A stretch of DNA of 64,000 bases from Ricordea florida (taxonomy: Eukaryota > Cnidaria > Anthozoa > Corallimorpharia > Ricordeidae): NCBI GenBank assembly GCA_949710005.1, contig OX453282.1, positions 4,311,389-4,375,388 on the forward strand, read 5' to 3'. The position numbers and the translations under genes were made by a program. This document shows positions 22,244 to 34,289 of the stretch, piece by piece; position 1 is the first letter of the stretch, and every line of letters starts with the position of its first letter. The notes under the pieces are model-generated. The model ran no database searches, was not told the origin of the DNA, and saw only the letters and a program-made list of their open reading frames with translations.

Positions 22244-22276
22244 TAGTAATTAATTAATTAATTAATTAATTAGTAA
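22244..22276 (+). repeat. (AATT)n microsatellite
   Basis: About seven TAAT/AATT tetranucleotides in the palindromic setting AGTAATTAATT...AATTAGTAATT. Confidence 0.85.
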
Positions 22277-22335
22277 TTACATGGCTAAAGATATATTAAT
22301 CTAACAGTCAAACAGTGGCCATCAAGAAGCGATGA

Positions 22336-22652
22336 TGATTCAGGATTTATATAGCGCTTTATCCCAAGGCTCAAAGCGCTTTACAACACTTTTTGTGGGG
22401 GACTTTGTCAGACTGCTTATTAAGGCGCAAATTGCAGCCACGCAGTTCACAATCTTATCAGAGTGAATAGTAGGATACACAGGTGCCCCCATAACAGAAT
22501 AAGTGATAGACCATCACACCGGGGACTACGTCCCCTACTCTTTCCGAACAGTGTGTGGGTTCTTTAACATCCCACACCAGTACTGTGAGACGGGACCTAC
22601 GTTTATCGTCCTTATCCGAGAAGACTAGAAAGTCTAACCATTTGGAGGTGTC

Positions 22653-22685
<33 letters not shown>

Positions 22686-22784
22686 AAAGACCCTGAGTGT
22701 TGGTCCGGTCGAGGATTTGAACCCACGACCTCCCGCACGGTAGTCCGGTGCTCTACCAACTGAGCTAACCGGTTGAGCGTTTCT
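22336..22784 (-). mobile_element. tRNA-derived SINE, about 450 bp
   Basis: Read on the minus strand it starts with a tRNA-like head: box A TAGCTCAGTTGGTAGAGC and box B GGTTCAAATCC (22709-22775). A long unique body follows, and a tail AAAGCGCTTTGAGCCTTGGG, then AAAGCGCTATATAAATCC, of the kind shared by V-SINE and L2-type LINE 3' ends. GAAGCGATGA flanks both sides (22326-22335 and 22785-22794), a 10-bp target duplication. Transcribed by RNA polymerase III and moved by a partner LINE; not a functional tRNA gene, since acceptor and anticodon arms do not pair into a standard cloverleaf. Confidence 0.85.
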
Positions 22785-22794
22785 GAAGCGATGA

Positions 22795-23330
22795 GTAATA
22801 ATTATTTAACTCTGGAACTATGAAATAAAGCACAGTCAATCTCGTGTTTCCAGGAATCAGATGAAATTTCGCTGAGGAAGAGCAAATGCTGGATGGATTC
22901 TGGTTCATCGTGACAACATGTACAATTCAGCGACTGCACCAAGCCGAAATGAAACAACATATCATTGGTGAAAATTATATTATTAAGAATCTTGTATTGA
23001 AACTCTCTGAGTTTTGACTCAAGCGTAACTCGGAATGGAAGGGAGTAAATATTTCTCCAGTTTAGCCCTTTAACCCTAAGGAGTCTTAAAATCTATAAAG
23101 ACACTATTGGGGGCTCTGTTAGGGTTTTAAAATTCCGACAAGCGACATGGCCTTGAAACGGCGACACGAAGGAGCTGAAATGACGACGAACGACGAGCCG
23201 CTCACGCGAAATTACAACAGCGACCTCGAACCTTCCGAACTGATTGCGACGTGAAAAGATTTGAAAAGATTTGAAACTCAGACGGGCGACTTAAAGAAAC
23301 CCCCCCCCCCCCCAACAGGGCCTCGATAGT
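22795..23330. other. No gene recognised
   Basis: Intergenic. Contains a half copy of the CCCTTTAA repeat near 23066-23105 and a 14-base C run near 23295. Confidence 0.35.
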
Positions 23331-23333
23331 TTT

Positions 23334-23437
23334 TAACCCTTTAAGCCCTGAGGGGTCTCCCTGTGACGAATAAGATAGTCTGGCGTTAGCCAGAGTAAAA
23401 TCTATAAAGTCACTCTTAGGGCTTAAAGGGTTAAGTC
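23334..23437. mobile_element. Short MITE, AACCCTTTAAGCCC ends
   Basis: TTAACCCTTTAAGCCCTGAG at the left, and CTTAGGGCTTAAAGGGTTAA at the right: inverted ends about 100 bp apart, with ATCTATAAAGTCAC internal, as at 23090. Confidence 0.65.
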
Positions 23438-23793
23438 AATTTCTGGGTACCTCGTTGATAATTTTTGTCTCTGAGCTGTTGGCGAAGTTTGTTTTTCTGA
23501 CACAAAGGACTCGTAAATCTTTTTGGGTGGCATCATTAACAGGAATCACACCATTTGTCAGTTTTAATGTTGGAGAAGAGGGAATTGGATCCATTACTTT
23601 TTTATCACTGGTACACTTACATCAAGTGGTACACTTAATAATTCTTTTCCATGATACTGGAAAAAAATGAACAACTTTCATTAAAAAAAAACGTTGTTCG
23701 AAAGACAATTCAATGTTTTGCACTTTGTATAGAAAAACATTATTCTCAATTAGGTCACCTACTCTTCGACAGAGTTAATTCGATACAGCGATT

Positions 23794-24105
23794 CAGGGGC
23801 AGATCCAGGATTTTTTAACAGGGGGTAGTGATGTCAATCGACCAAGCCTCGTTTTGAAATTGCAAATTTGCATAGTTTTAAATTCATAAATTTCTATGGC
23901 AGTAGATGTAAAAACAATTACCAGGTATAAATGGCACCGTACGTATTTCGGACATATTTCTAGTTTATAAGATTTTTTTTTTCTATTTCTATTATTATGT
24001 CATTGTTTTGTTTTATCTACTTATTATCATTTATTTTTTTTTTCCTGGGATGTTCTAATGGTGGGTGATTAGCTACCCAATCCACCCTGCCTGGATCCGC
24101 CCCTG
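23794..24105. mobile_element. hAT-type MITE (CAGGGGCGGATCCAGG family)
   Basis: Ends CAGGGGCAGATCCAGGA and, reversed, CAGGGGCGGATCCAGGC, about 312 bp apart. GCGATT occurs at both junctions, a partial target duplication. The CAGGGGCGGATCC terminus is typical of metazoan hAT MITEs. Confidence 0.75.
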
Positions 24106-25087
24106 CGATTTTTTTTTAATACACAAAAGTTGATTGTTCCAAATAATCTCGTTCATAAAGTCATGTTACGTTGCCGGTGCCCTACCGTGCAGGATGGACC
24201 ATGCTTGCCAGACATTCTCTATAATATTTCGGCAACTGTATTTTCAATTTATTAGTATCAGAGAAGAATGAATGTCTCACCTACTGGTGAACTATAGCTT
24301 TTAAAGATTCCTTTCTAAGTACAGTCGATGTCTTCCAATAATTTCTTAAGGCAAATAATGCGTTTTGCACTTATAAGGGATTCGATATCCAGCATTTTCA
24401 GCCCACCATTTTCAATATCAGAGATAAGACAAGAGAAAATGAGGTTTGGATGAGAGGACAACGCTTAATCAGGTCTTTTCCATCCAAATAAAGTTAAAAA
24501 TGACCGAATTAGCTTTATTGATGGGCTCGTTAAGTATCGGAATTACTGATGCTCTACACAAAATTTTTAGAATGGCAAAGGCTTTAACAATTTGAATTTT
24601 TCCCAAGAAAGTTCTTATCATGTCTTAAATGTTTTAAGAACTAACTTGTTCAAGTTCTTATCCCACTGAATTTATGACATTGTAAATAGCCAATATTTTG
24701 ATTTTGTCCTCTAATACTTTAAGAAATATCTTTATATATTTTTTTTACTATTCCTGAGATTTCTATTTATTTCGCGACAATTTTATGAAGACTGGTAACA
24801 CAGCTCCTATAATATGTAACAGAAATTGCAGGCAAATGTACTGAATCATTGACTTGCAAAATAGCCACTAATAATTTATTCATTTTTTTCTGTCACCTTC
24901 CCTTGTGGAGAACGAAACAACGTGCTTCTTGCCTTGGATGATTTTGCCACCAAAAATAGCTCTTAAAAAGCACTGTTTACAGCTTGAATAACGGTTTTCT
25001 GGATGGAATTAAGAAGGGGAACCTACACGTCAATTTTGCATGCTGTGCGTTGAATTTCTGAGGAACGAAGGCGACTTAAGGAGCACG
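24106..25087. other. No gene recognised
   Basis: AT-rich with no exon, RNA gene or clear repeat seen. Confidence 0.35.
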
Positions 25088-26488
25088 ATGCCCGAACAGC
25101 CATCTTGGCGGAGCAAGTCGTTGAACAAGGAATCAAGTTGCTTACTCTGCTCTCCAGGTATATCTACCAGAATATTTATTATTCATTTCTTTGCAGTTGT
25201 GAGAAAATTTTAGTTTCTGTCAGGTTTATTTTTACTGTTTGCGTGAATTTGCTATTATGTGCACTTAAGTCGTTGGCTGGTCATATAAAGTCGCAGTATA
25301 CACTGGCTCTTTCATTTCAATCATTGGACGAAATAATGTTAAATGATCAGAAATAGGAAAGATCATATCTCATTTGTTATCTGAGTATTTCATGGAATAT
25401 AGTTTTCCAGTCTTCCTGTGAATATATAAATACTACCGTTGTCTTGGAAGAAAGGGAATTTTAAATGTTACAAAACATTTGCAAATGTTCTGCACCAAGC
25501 ATAATTGGAACTTTCGTTCTCGCAAGGTTCTGGAGCATACATTGTCAGTTTATTTTTATACAAGTTGAGTTGCATTTTGGGGAGAGTTATAATACTAATA
25601 AATAAATAGTGGATATTGTATGTGAGTGTTTTTTAAAGGTGCAAATTCAATAGTATCAATGACGATTCTTGTCAGTAATAAGATCTTGTTGCTGAATGTT
25701 TGTTTGCGAAGTGCAATCAAAAATAAAGCTTAAAGTTACTGAATTTGTGTACACTGCGATACTGCCTTTTGAAGAAAATGGATTGTTAGATAAATCCTGA
25801 ATATGTATTCGAAAATTCATCTATTTATTTCTATATTTCTTTCTCTATATAATTTATTGTTATATTAAGCAAGTAGTTTTTCCGTCTATACCTTAATATG
25901 AAATGTATGTTGCACGTTATGGAAATTTTGTTAAATTTTTCATGTCACATCTGAATTAAAGTAAATTGTAATATTCCCCAGCTGAAACGATCTTATGTTT
26001 AAATCTATCTTAAGGTCGAATTCGTCGCTTAATCAACTTTTTCCTCCAGTTCTGTGCAGCAAATTTCAGTGAGTGCCATACATTTAGTCATATGTTAGTT
26101 TGGAGAATTTAGTATCAGTTTCATTCAATAGCCTTGAGCTGGTAATGTTCTAAATTCTCACCAACTGTTTGCTTGAAAGTCAAAGTATTCTGTAAGGAGA
26201 ATTTGCATGTTGGTCACGCAGGGAGAGTAAGTATTAGCAATTGGAAGTAGGATACCCTGGTGTATTTTAAGCAAAATTTTTCAGACTTAAAAATTCTTAA
26301 ATTAGAAGATATTGCTTGGGTAAATAACTAGAATGATTAAGATTGTATTTTACTTAACCGAGCAGTGTTGTAATTGTAATATTGTTTTATTTCACAGTTG
26401 CTGCATGAATGAATGTTGGACAATGATGATCAACAAGAAGAGAAGCACGGAACACTAATTTGACTGTACACTGCTTTGACTTCAATAA
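25088..26488 (+). ncRNA. Possible two-exon transcript, little coding
   Basis: A start codon at 25088 opens a 70-nt segment ending CTCCAG|GTATAT (donor after 25157). A good acceptor (ATTTCACAG, ending about 26398) is followed within 90 bp by AATAAA at about 26483. Joined, the frame closes after about 26 codons, so if transcribed it is probably a long non-coding RNA. This rests on splice-like signals alone. Confidence 0.2.
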
Positions 26489-26624
26489 AGCTTGATTGAA
26501 TGGAACAGAGTGTGCAAACTTTAAACCAGTGAAGCAGACGCTGCCTAGTCCAGCTTTTACTAGCACCAGTTGCTGACATTTGGAAAGGAAAAATGCTCCT
26601 TGCCGCTTCTTATAGAGGGGTATT

Positions 26625-26740
26625 TCTTCGGAAAAATTTCGAAAAAATACTAAGTCTCTATTTTGGCTAACTGCGCATGCGCGAAAAAAAGTTCGAAAAA
26701 ATACTAAGTCTCTATTTTGATCAACTGGACATGCGCTAGA
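26625..26740 (+). repeat. Tandem duplication of a ~60-bp segment
   Basis: TTCGAAAAAATACTAAGTCT followed by CTATTTTG occurs twice, at about 26636 and 26692, each followed by CAACTG or TAACTGCGCATGCGC. The minus-strand frame over it contains the repeated QNRDLVFFR block and is not considered a gene. Confidence 0.75.
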
Positions 26741-27077
26741 ATTCACTGGTTTAATCAGATTGCAGTCTCTGGTTGTCAACTCATTTCCTCATTTGCATAA
26801 CTAGTCTTCCTACTAGCACTCTGTTCAAATTGGTCAAATTTTCCCGCCAAAACACTTAGAAAAATACGGCGTGCCAAATACGCATGCGCCGTTTTTTTTT
26901 TTTTAAAATTCAAAGGTTGATCTTCATTAAAATACAACTCATTTTCTTCTCTTTCATTTCTTTATTTGCATCTCATGTATTCTTAGTACTTGTTTACAAT
27001 GTTGATTACTTAATAAAGCAGCTAATTTACATGACTTGTGTTATTCTTATGCGTCCTATTTATAAAGCTTCTGAATA

Positions 27078-27955
27078 ATGTAAAGTGACAAGCGTTGCTT
27101 TGTCTGCGAGCCAAGTGAAGTCCTCAATTCACACTGGAGCCTTTGTTGCCGCTAACACTCCAGCATGAATTAAGGTTTGACTTGACTCGCAAACAAAGCA
27201 AAGCTTGTACTTTACATTTCTAAGTCTGCAAGCCAAGTGAAATCCTCAATTCACACTGGAGCTTTTGTTGCCGCTAACACTCCAGCATGAATTAAGGTTT
27301 CACTTGACTCGCAAACAAAGCAAAGCTTGTACTTTACATTTCTAAGTCTACAATGCGATAACACTGAGCTCCACTTAGCACGCCAAGATAAATTCTCAGT
27401 TTACACCAGACTATTCTTTTCCTTGAAGTGCTGTTTGCCTTCAAGTACGCAGGCATAAATTGAGGCTTAACTTGGCTCGCAAAACAACGTGAAGCTTTGC
27501 AACTCCTATTTCTAAGTCTACAGCGGGATAAAAAGTTTCACTTCCTCTGCTCGTCAAGTCAAATTCTCAATTTAAACTGGAGTTTGTTATTCTCGACTCG
27601 TGATCTTTCGACCACACTCCAGTGTAAATTAAGGTTTAACTTGGCTCACAAACAAAGTGAAGCCTCCATGGCGCCTACATTTCTTAGCTGAGACGCCAAA
27701 CTTTACTTTGTCGACCTTTCAAGCAAAATCCTCGATTCGCAGACAAAGCGAAGTTTGTACGTTACAGTTTTAAGTCTACTGCGCGATGAGAAGCCTTACT
27801 TCGCATCCATGCCATGTAAAAATCTCAATTTACACCGGAGTTTCAACACTGTATTTTAATTTGCTGTTATCTCTTCCAAATACGTTGTAGGTTTCGAGAA
27901 CACTCCAGTATAAATTGGGATCTTATTTGGCTCGTAAACAAAGTTGAGCTTCCAC
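27078..27955 (+). ncRNA. Tandem cluster of hairpin-forming units, candidate RNA hairpins
   Basis: Five units, each an imperfect stem of about 40-55 bp around a 20-70-nt loop, plus one collapsed unit: 27078-27217, 27224-27316, 27364-27500, 27534-27666, (27690-27755) and 27789-27955. The 5' arm carries CTCAATTYACACTGGAG and the 3' arm CTCCAGTRTRAATTRAGG, then CTTGRCTCGCAAACAAAG. Units are joined by TTTCTAAGTCTAC. The inner stem position is C:G in units 1-2 (AATTCAC with ATGAATT) and T:A in units 4-5 (AATTTA with TAAATT), so pairing is kept while sequence changes. No ORF. Could be a hairpin-RNA source or a foldback-repeat array; expression is unknown. Confidence 0.55.
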
Positions 27956-28659
27956 CTTAATTAAGTTACTTTCCAAGAGTACGAATCTGTGGGATTCTTC
28001 CACGCTGCGCGAATTTGAGCTGCGACATTGAGTGCTTAAAATAAAAATTGCAAATTCTGCCAAACGAAGCGCCATAAAACTAAGACACTACGCACTATAT
28101 AAGGCGACATTACTTCCGCAACAAAAGACGCAATCCCTGAAAATAGGTTTATGAAAGAAATTTAGAGCGCATTTTTAGCTGCACGTTCAATGAGAATGCT
28201 GCTGAAACCGTGGAAGAATCCGCTGGATTTCGCTATTAAATATCACAGATTAAGAAATAACAAGCGGTAACCTCAAATTAGAAAGGCCACTAAAACTTAA
28301 CACTTTCAGTAAAAAAGATTTTAGATATTTTACTTTGAAGTGTAATATGCCAATCCAGCTAACAGAAAAAAAAATTAATATCTAAAATTCAAGTTGTTTT
28401 TATGGCAAAATGGTGTGAGGTTTCCGTCTTGATTTCTTAAAAGCTAAGTACAATGAGTTAAAGCTGTAGTGTTAAGGCGCGCCACGTAAAAATCGCTGTT
28501 TACACTATTTACCATCCTTACACAGAAATGAAACATTCGCACATTGAGTTGCACAATAAAGCTATCACTGCAGATAAGAGTTTGGTATGGCAAGTGTCTT
28601 ATCGAAAAGGCGTTGTTTTAAATTTTCTATCTTTGAACGAGCTGCCGCCAGATATTGGA
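27956..28659. other. No gene recognised
   Basis: Contains a small inverted pair (GGGATTCTTCCACG near 27982 and CGTGGAAGAATCC near 28210). No coding sequence seen. Confidence 0.35.
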
Positions 28660-29100
28660 AAGCTATTGAACAGTACTTTGGTACAGTGTGTTTAACTATA
28701 TAGTGTGGTTCTGACTTTTCATTTAAGTATCAAACAGTGTAGTGTAAATATTGTTCGAAAGCTAGTGAACAGCAATGTAGTGTGGTACCGTTTATTTCAT
28801 TATACAGTATGCTTCTAATTTCCATCTGTGGATCAAACCATGCAGTGTGACCATACTTTGGAAAGCTAATGAACAGTACTGTACTGTGGTACTGTTTGTT
28901 TTACTATACAGTGTGGTTCTAACTTTTTCATCTGTGAATCAAACTATGCACTGTGTTTATTCTTTGGAAAATTTGCTGAACAGTTCTGTACTGTGGTACT
29001 GTTTGTTTTACTACACAGTGTGGTTGTAACGTTTTCATCTGTGTATCAAACCATCCAGTGTGACTATTGTTTGGAAAACTACTTAACAGTTATATGCTGT
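28660..29100 (-). repeat. 106-bp satellite, reversed array
   Basis: About four monomers in reverse orientation (CAGTACTGTACTGTGGTACT, ACTATACAGTGTGGTTCTAA, CATCTGTGGATCAAACCATG), more diverged than the 2440-3000 array. It ends about 700 bp after the hairpin cluster. Confidence 0.88.
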
Positions 29101-29688
29101 GCGTATAGACTACATACTGCAGGATTAAAGGAGAATAGAAAGATAACAACATTGCGCAACTCAAGTTTATCGCGCGTTTTTAGCGCACTTTTCGTGGGGC
29201 ACCTTGACACTCAAATGTGTCACCTTTAAGTAACGTAAGCCTCAAGGGTTTCATATGAATTATCCCTAAACATACTCTTATTTTATCATCCAAGCGCAAT
29301 GATTTGGCTGCAGTAACGAGAACATAAAATGGGAGAATTTTCTTACTAAAGGACTAAATTTCCATTCAACGTCAGCCGTTTTTAGTGCATTATAAACATT
29401 TTCCTACATGTAAGTTTAAGCATCTTGTCTAAATCGTTTCCAGCCTTTTGGTATAATAATGCTAATTTGTCTGGTGTGAAATCTCAGTGCGGGTATTCAT
29501 TTGTCACCCTTGAGGCTACGATAATCACAATATATTATATAGTAGTTTTTACAAGGTTTTCTAGCAAGGAACGTTTAAGCAAACACGACGGAGCTAGGCA
29601 AAATTGCCGGCCCGGTTTATTACATTGCAATAGGCTTGGCGTAGGTCACATTGTGGAGCCCTTTTTTGCCTAGATTTCATCTTTTAGC
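29101..29688. other. No gene recognised
   Basis: No coding or RNA gene seen. The open frame 29425-29673 has no recognisable domain. Confidence 0.3.
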
Positions 29689-31069
29689 GTTACCGTAGAC
29701 CTTCGCGGAGAAAATTATAAGCGCGCTGTTTTAAACGCAACCACCACAAACTATATATCAATACAAAGCTTATGGAATGTACTATGCGATAAAAAATATT
29801 TTGCTTTAACTTTGTCTTGCCATAAGAAGAGCGCGTCCTTAAAGCCCAAAACGACTGATTTTTCTTTGAGGGAATTTATCGTGTATCAAATTCCACCGGA
29901 TACTTGAATCTACTGCATAATATCAATCACAAAGCATTGACTTAAAAACTCGTATTTAAGGCTTTTTCTATATTCTTACAGCTTGCTTTGAAACTTCTCT
30001 GTCAAATTTACGCCTAACGTCGGAGGCCACTGCGGGGGACTGAGTTTGAAAAACGGGGTAATACATTCATGTCCTATAAACATTTAAAGCATTGTGACTC
30101 TTCTGCTTTTCAAGATATCTTGCTGAAAAAATTCATGTAAACAAAGCATCAAGTTAGAAACAACGTGTAGAAGTATAAGATTTTTTTGCTGTCAACGTTT
30201 TCGTGTAATTATCGATTGAAAACTCAAACAGGTCTGGAAGAACAGCTCCAAAATATAGGACATAAATGTATTACCAAAAACAGAAATCCTTCACATTGGT
30301 GTTTTGGTTCTTTTTGTTGGTATCTTGGGAGTCTTAAAGCCAAATTTCCAGCCAATCCGTTAAGTTTTCATACCCTATTGATTAACTCAAAGTGGGTACA
30401 CTTGCACAAAAACGAAGTAAGTTTTTTTCGTTTCCAAAGTTTTGCAAACCGGTTTGACACCTTTTGGTGACTAGATGACCAAATATGTCAACACTCTGAA
30501 TATTACAAATGCTGGGAGCCAATAGAAATACAGAGGCAGTCTTATGGAGTCTCCGAAGACTCCTTATTGAAAACATATTTTACAGGAAAATGAAAGTTTG
30601 AGCGGCTTGAGCTTGCCATGGTAGAACTTGTTATTTATGGCTGCTGATCGAGTGTGATCGCCATTCTTCGCCGAATTGTTTATTTGGCTTTCTATAATCC
30701 TCTTCGTTTTTTCTTGTTCCCCATTCACACTCAAATTTTGGACAGTAAACTGATTGAAAAGACAACCACCTGCAACCAAAATCATAAGGTGCTTATGGGA
30801 CAGAGAGACCCCTTTGAAAGTCAGAGATTCCGGCTGTTTTTACCGCAAAAAATATCACGGGAGTCAGTTCTGTCAACACGTCCTAATCGGACTTTCATAC
30901 TAGCGGGCCAAAGAATTAAATTTGAAAATCGGTTTTTAACATTTAACTCATGCGCGTTTATATATTTTATGATTTTTTTTTTTTTGAAAATGTGGCTAGA
31001 ATTGTAATGTTTAGTTTGACGTGAAAAACGGGATTTGCAAAGAATTGGCCCACGCAGGTCTACGGTAAC
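29689..31069. mobile_element. Possible 1.38-kb element with 14-bp inverted ends
   Basis: GTTACCGTAGACCT at 29689-29702 is matched by its reverse complement at 31056-31069; homology extends imperfectly inward (TCGCGG against CGTGGG). No clear target duplication and no transposase; the frames inside carry no motif I recognise. Confidence 0.4.
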
Positions 31070-31344
31070 CTCACTACGGCAACTAAATCAGGTTCTGAGT
31101 CACGTGCTGCGTACTTACTAATTTTTTTGCGATCCAAGAGAAGTAGGCGCCCATTCAAAACAAAAGCTTTCCGCCACTGAGACCAGAACTGAAAGTTTGG
31201 CTTCGTGATTGTGAAAATATGCAGCTTGGCGCTGTACGTTACTCACTGGTCGCACCTTAGATAACACTATGCCTTAACTGTCATCATTGTTTGCTTAAGT
31301 TCCTCTTTTAACATCAAATTTCTAAAAAACAATTCTACCTTTGA

Positions 31345-31448
31345 AGACACTAGTTAGATTTTTGTCTGTGACCAGAAGGGAACACCATGACTCTTGTCTT
31401 TTGTGGATAGCGTATCGTCTTGGGAGGGATTTTCACAGGAGCTCTGAT
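31345..31448 (-). other. Possible terminal exon, minus strand
   Basis: After an acceptor ATTTCAG at 31449-31455, a frame runs about 33 codons (SSCENPSQDD, KDKSHGVPFW) to TAA near 31347. It lies downstream of the 32.5-33.7-kb duplicated segment, but phases do not join cleanly to the upstream candidates, so the parent gene is uncertain. Confidence 0.25.
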
Positions 31449-31862
31449 CTGAAATGAAGATAATAAAAAATTAAGTTAAAAATGTTTTGTCTCAAATTTG
31501 CTAGTAATATTTTTCACTACGTCATTTGTCAGTAACACAAAAGTTAAAATAACAGCTCTCCATTGTTTATGGTGACATCACTAATTAGCATACTTAACAG
31601 AGTCCAACAAAGAGAGACAGGTTCCCTTGGGAATTAATTTTTTCGGGCAGAGTTTCACCTCTGGATTTTTGTGCTCCAAATTTTTGAAGAGGTACCATTT
31701 GAATTCAGGGCATCACAGAAAATAGGGTTTAGCAGCTTTAATTAAGATTGGAAAAAGTTTAGAAAGATTTTAAGTGATGTTTGGGACACGAAAATTTTAA
31801 AACTGTGAAAAGATTAAAATAACTTCGGATCAGGAGACCTCTACGCTAGATTGCAGAATATT

Positions 31863-32085
31863 GTTGGGTAGTTTCTAAAGAAACTGGTGCTGCGTGAGTG
31901 GGGAATTGAAACACAAGAAATTGGGATAATCAAACAAGTTGATAAAGTAAGTTATACCACCGTAAGGTAAAAGACGGGGGGGTGCTGACGTTTCGAGCGT
32001 TAGTCCTTCGTCATTCGCTCTGAAGAAGGACTAACGCTCGAAACGTCGATCAAATTGTTTGATTATCCCAGTTTCTAGATTGCAG
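31863..32085. mobile_element. Foldback element with GACGTTTCGAGCGTTAG hairpin
   Basis: AGTTTCTAAAGAAACT, CAAGAAATTGGGATAATCAA and ACCGTAAGGTAAAAG lead into TGACGTTTCGAGCGTTAGTC, whose reverse complement follows at about 32028-32048, and then TTGATTATCCCAGTTTCT. The same family occurs at 58941-59172. It is a common cnidarian repeat. Confidence 0.75.
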
Positions 32086-32454
32086 AATACCCGGCCCACT
32101 AAACAAATTTTTTGCCTACGCATGATCTTACTTCATTCAAAATCGGGCTAGATTTCCGTACCAGCCCACAATTCATTTTGCATATTATAACTAGATTGTT
32201 AAAGTTAACAAACGTGCAAATATTTCTTGTTTATGAAGAACAAAACAGCACGGTAACATCCTGCATAGTGAAGTATGAGCTGATATGGAAATCTAACGTA
32301 GTAGCGTGCTCCTTTTAAACTCAAGAGCGGAACGCGAGTGTGAAAACCTTAACAAATTCGTGGAAAACATTCAGTTGGCAAGAACAAACCTTTGGGAGAC
32401 ATACGAATACATACACGTAACGGAAATTGTTTAAACTCAGTGGACTAACCTTGT

Positions 32455-33690
32455 CTGGTAGCTTTTTTTCTTCTCCCTTTCAATCCTCCACACTTCTGAT
32501 GACCTCACGCTCCTGAACTGCAAAAGTATACATAACATTTATCAAATAACATGTCGAATAGAAACTTGAGCGATTCAAGTACAACCGTTATGTTGGGCAA
32601 TTCTTGAAACTTCTGATAGTGAGCCGAACACTTTTCAAATTTCGTCCGCTTCAAACAAAATTTTATTTCAATAAAATTTAAACTTATGTAACACTCGCTC
32701 AAAATAAACACTTGTTTTAACTCAAAACGCCACAATTTCAACTTACCCTCCAGAGACGAACGTTTTTCAAACACATGCATGCATGGCTTCTTTGCCTCTT
32801 CTCTCGTAAAAGGTATTTTTCTTCTTTGGAAGCTGTGGCCTCTTTCGACACTTCTGTTCTCGAACACTTCTTCAGGGAAGCTTTGGAACTTTAAATTTCA
32901 AACCAGGAAAAATCGTTTCTTCTTGCTCAACTTGAACAGCTACGTGTCTCAGTAGAAGCATGTGCGATAGCAAAGGTGCGAGTAAAAAACAGCATGAATA
33001 ATGAATTAGGAATATTTGAATTTCAAATTTCGCGCCAAATGAAAAGCATTAACACAGAGTAATCTGATCAACTGTTGTGCTTTCAAGAGATATTTTAAAA
33101 AGAATGAATAAAAATAGCTACTTTAGTTGTTTCCTTGTTTATCATATGAAATATTTTAAGGAATCTCTCTACGAAAGATTAGGATGCAGATTGTGAAGTT
33201 GGTTCTTTTAAAGTTTGCTATAGCGATCTTGTTGATGTAGTAGGCAAGAATAGAGAATCAGACAGAGAGTTATACTATCATCTTTATGGCTGTGCACTTA
33301 TTTACAAGCTTACCAAATCACTCCATGTCCAGTGCCCTGTTTTATGAAAGAAAGATTGGGTAACTATACGGGCCCGGAACTCTACTTTAAGTCGCTGTCA
33401 AAAGAACGTTTTCCTAGTTCGTAGCGTACTAACAATCTAAACTTGCAAGTTGATTGAGAATTGCATCGTTTTACTTTGAAAATCAACGAAGTTGAAAATC
33501 CTGTTTCAAAAATTGTGATTATAAAATAGTTTTCCGGGCACTGTAAGTGAACGAGCCTTTCTAGAAACAGGCACCAGGAATAAATGATATTTTCAAATTT
33601 GAGTTTATATCATGTGTTAAATCATTCTTAATAGCCGAAGAGTACTACGTGTTTTAAAATACCTATGGCTGCCGCAAGCATGGACACTTC
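32455..33690 (-). repeat. Segmental duplicate of 52090-53320
   Basis: A 1.2-kb segment shared with 52090-53320 in the same orientation (AACCTCACGCTCCT-type start, CATGTCGAATAGAAACTTGA, AGAAGCATGTGCGA, ending ATGGCTGCCG then ATGGACACTTC). It includes a minus-strand exon-like frame ending at a GTAAGT donor (exon edge 32747; FTREEAKKPCMHVFEKRSS) and a following acceptor TTTTGCAG. In the other copy the P-element transposase lies directly beyond; here it is absent. Confidence 0.75.
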
Positions 33691-34289
33691 CAAGTTTAGT
33701 TTATTTTTCATGGATTACTAAAAGCCACAGTGTATCGTTGTGGTAGAAGTTAGTAGACAGCGCACAGCTCTTAGAAACCCTAAAACATCGCAGCACCTTT
33801 ATCAAGGTAGGGACAGCCTTGATCCCAGGGCACGTTTTTAGTTGATTCGTCCACTCGAACCTAGAAAAGGGCCCCGAGATCGAGACTGGGGTAAAGCACT
33901 TGTTTGTATTGTCTGTTTGGTTGAGATGGGTTGTCTTTGACCAATGATGGAGGGATGCTTGGAGTTCTGCATGCTGACTCAACTTCAGGACAACTTAAAC
34001 TCCCCTGGGGACATGGGATGTCCCTGAGCTTTCCCCACATCACCCGTCCCCTCAGTAGTTTGCACCCTGCAAATGTTTTACTTGCTCGTTCCTCCTTAAC
34101 TTTCTCAACGAGAGCATTGTGGTCTCTTGATCAAAGAGTCCACTCAAATTTTCAAATTCACTTTCCTTTTATTACAATGATAAAAACAAGTGCATTTTTT
34201 CTACATTGTCTAAAACTTTGGTTTCAGTCCTATGCTAAAGTAAACTTTGGATTCGTTACAGTTAAGTTTTTCATTTTTTTCTAGTGAAC
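33691..34289. other. No gene recognised
   Basis: Region between the duplicated segment and the stop codon of the 34.3-42.8-kb gene. No exon, no clear repeat; no canonical AATAAA on the minus strand within the first 100 bp after that gene's stop. Confidence 0.3.

Noticed and set aside
22700-22784. Functional tRNA gene on the minus strand
   Set aside because: Box A and B are present but the arms do not form a full cloverleaf, and a 350-bp SINE body with target duplications follows.
26387-26779. 130-codon minus-strand ORF with repeated QNRDLVFFR
   Set aside because: The repeat is a 60-bp DNA duplication; no family motif and no conserved start context.
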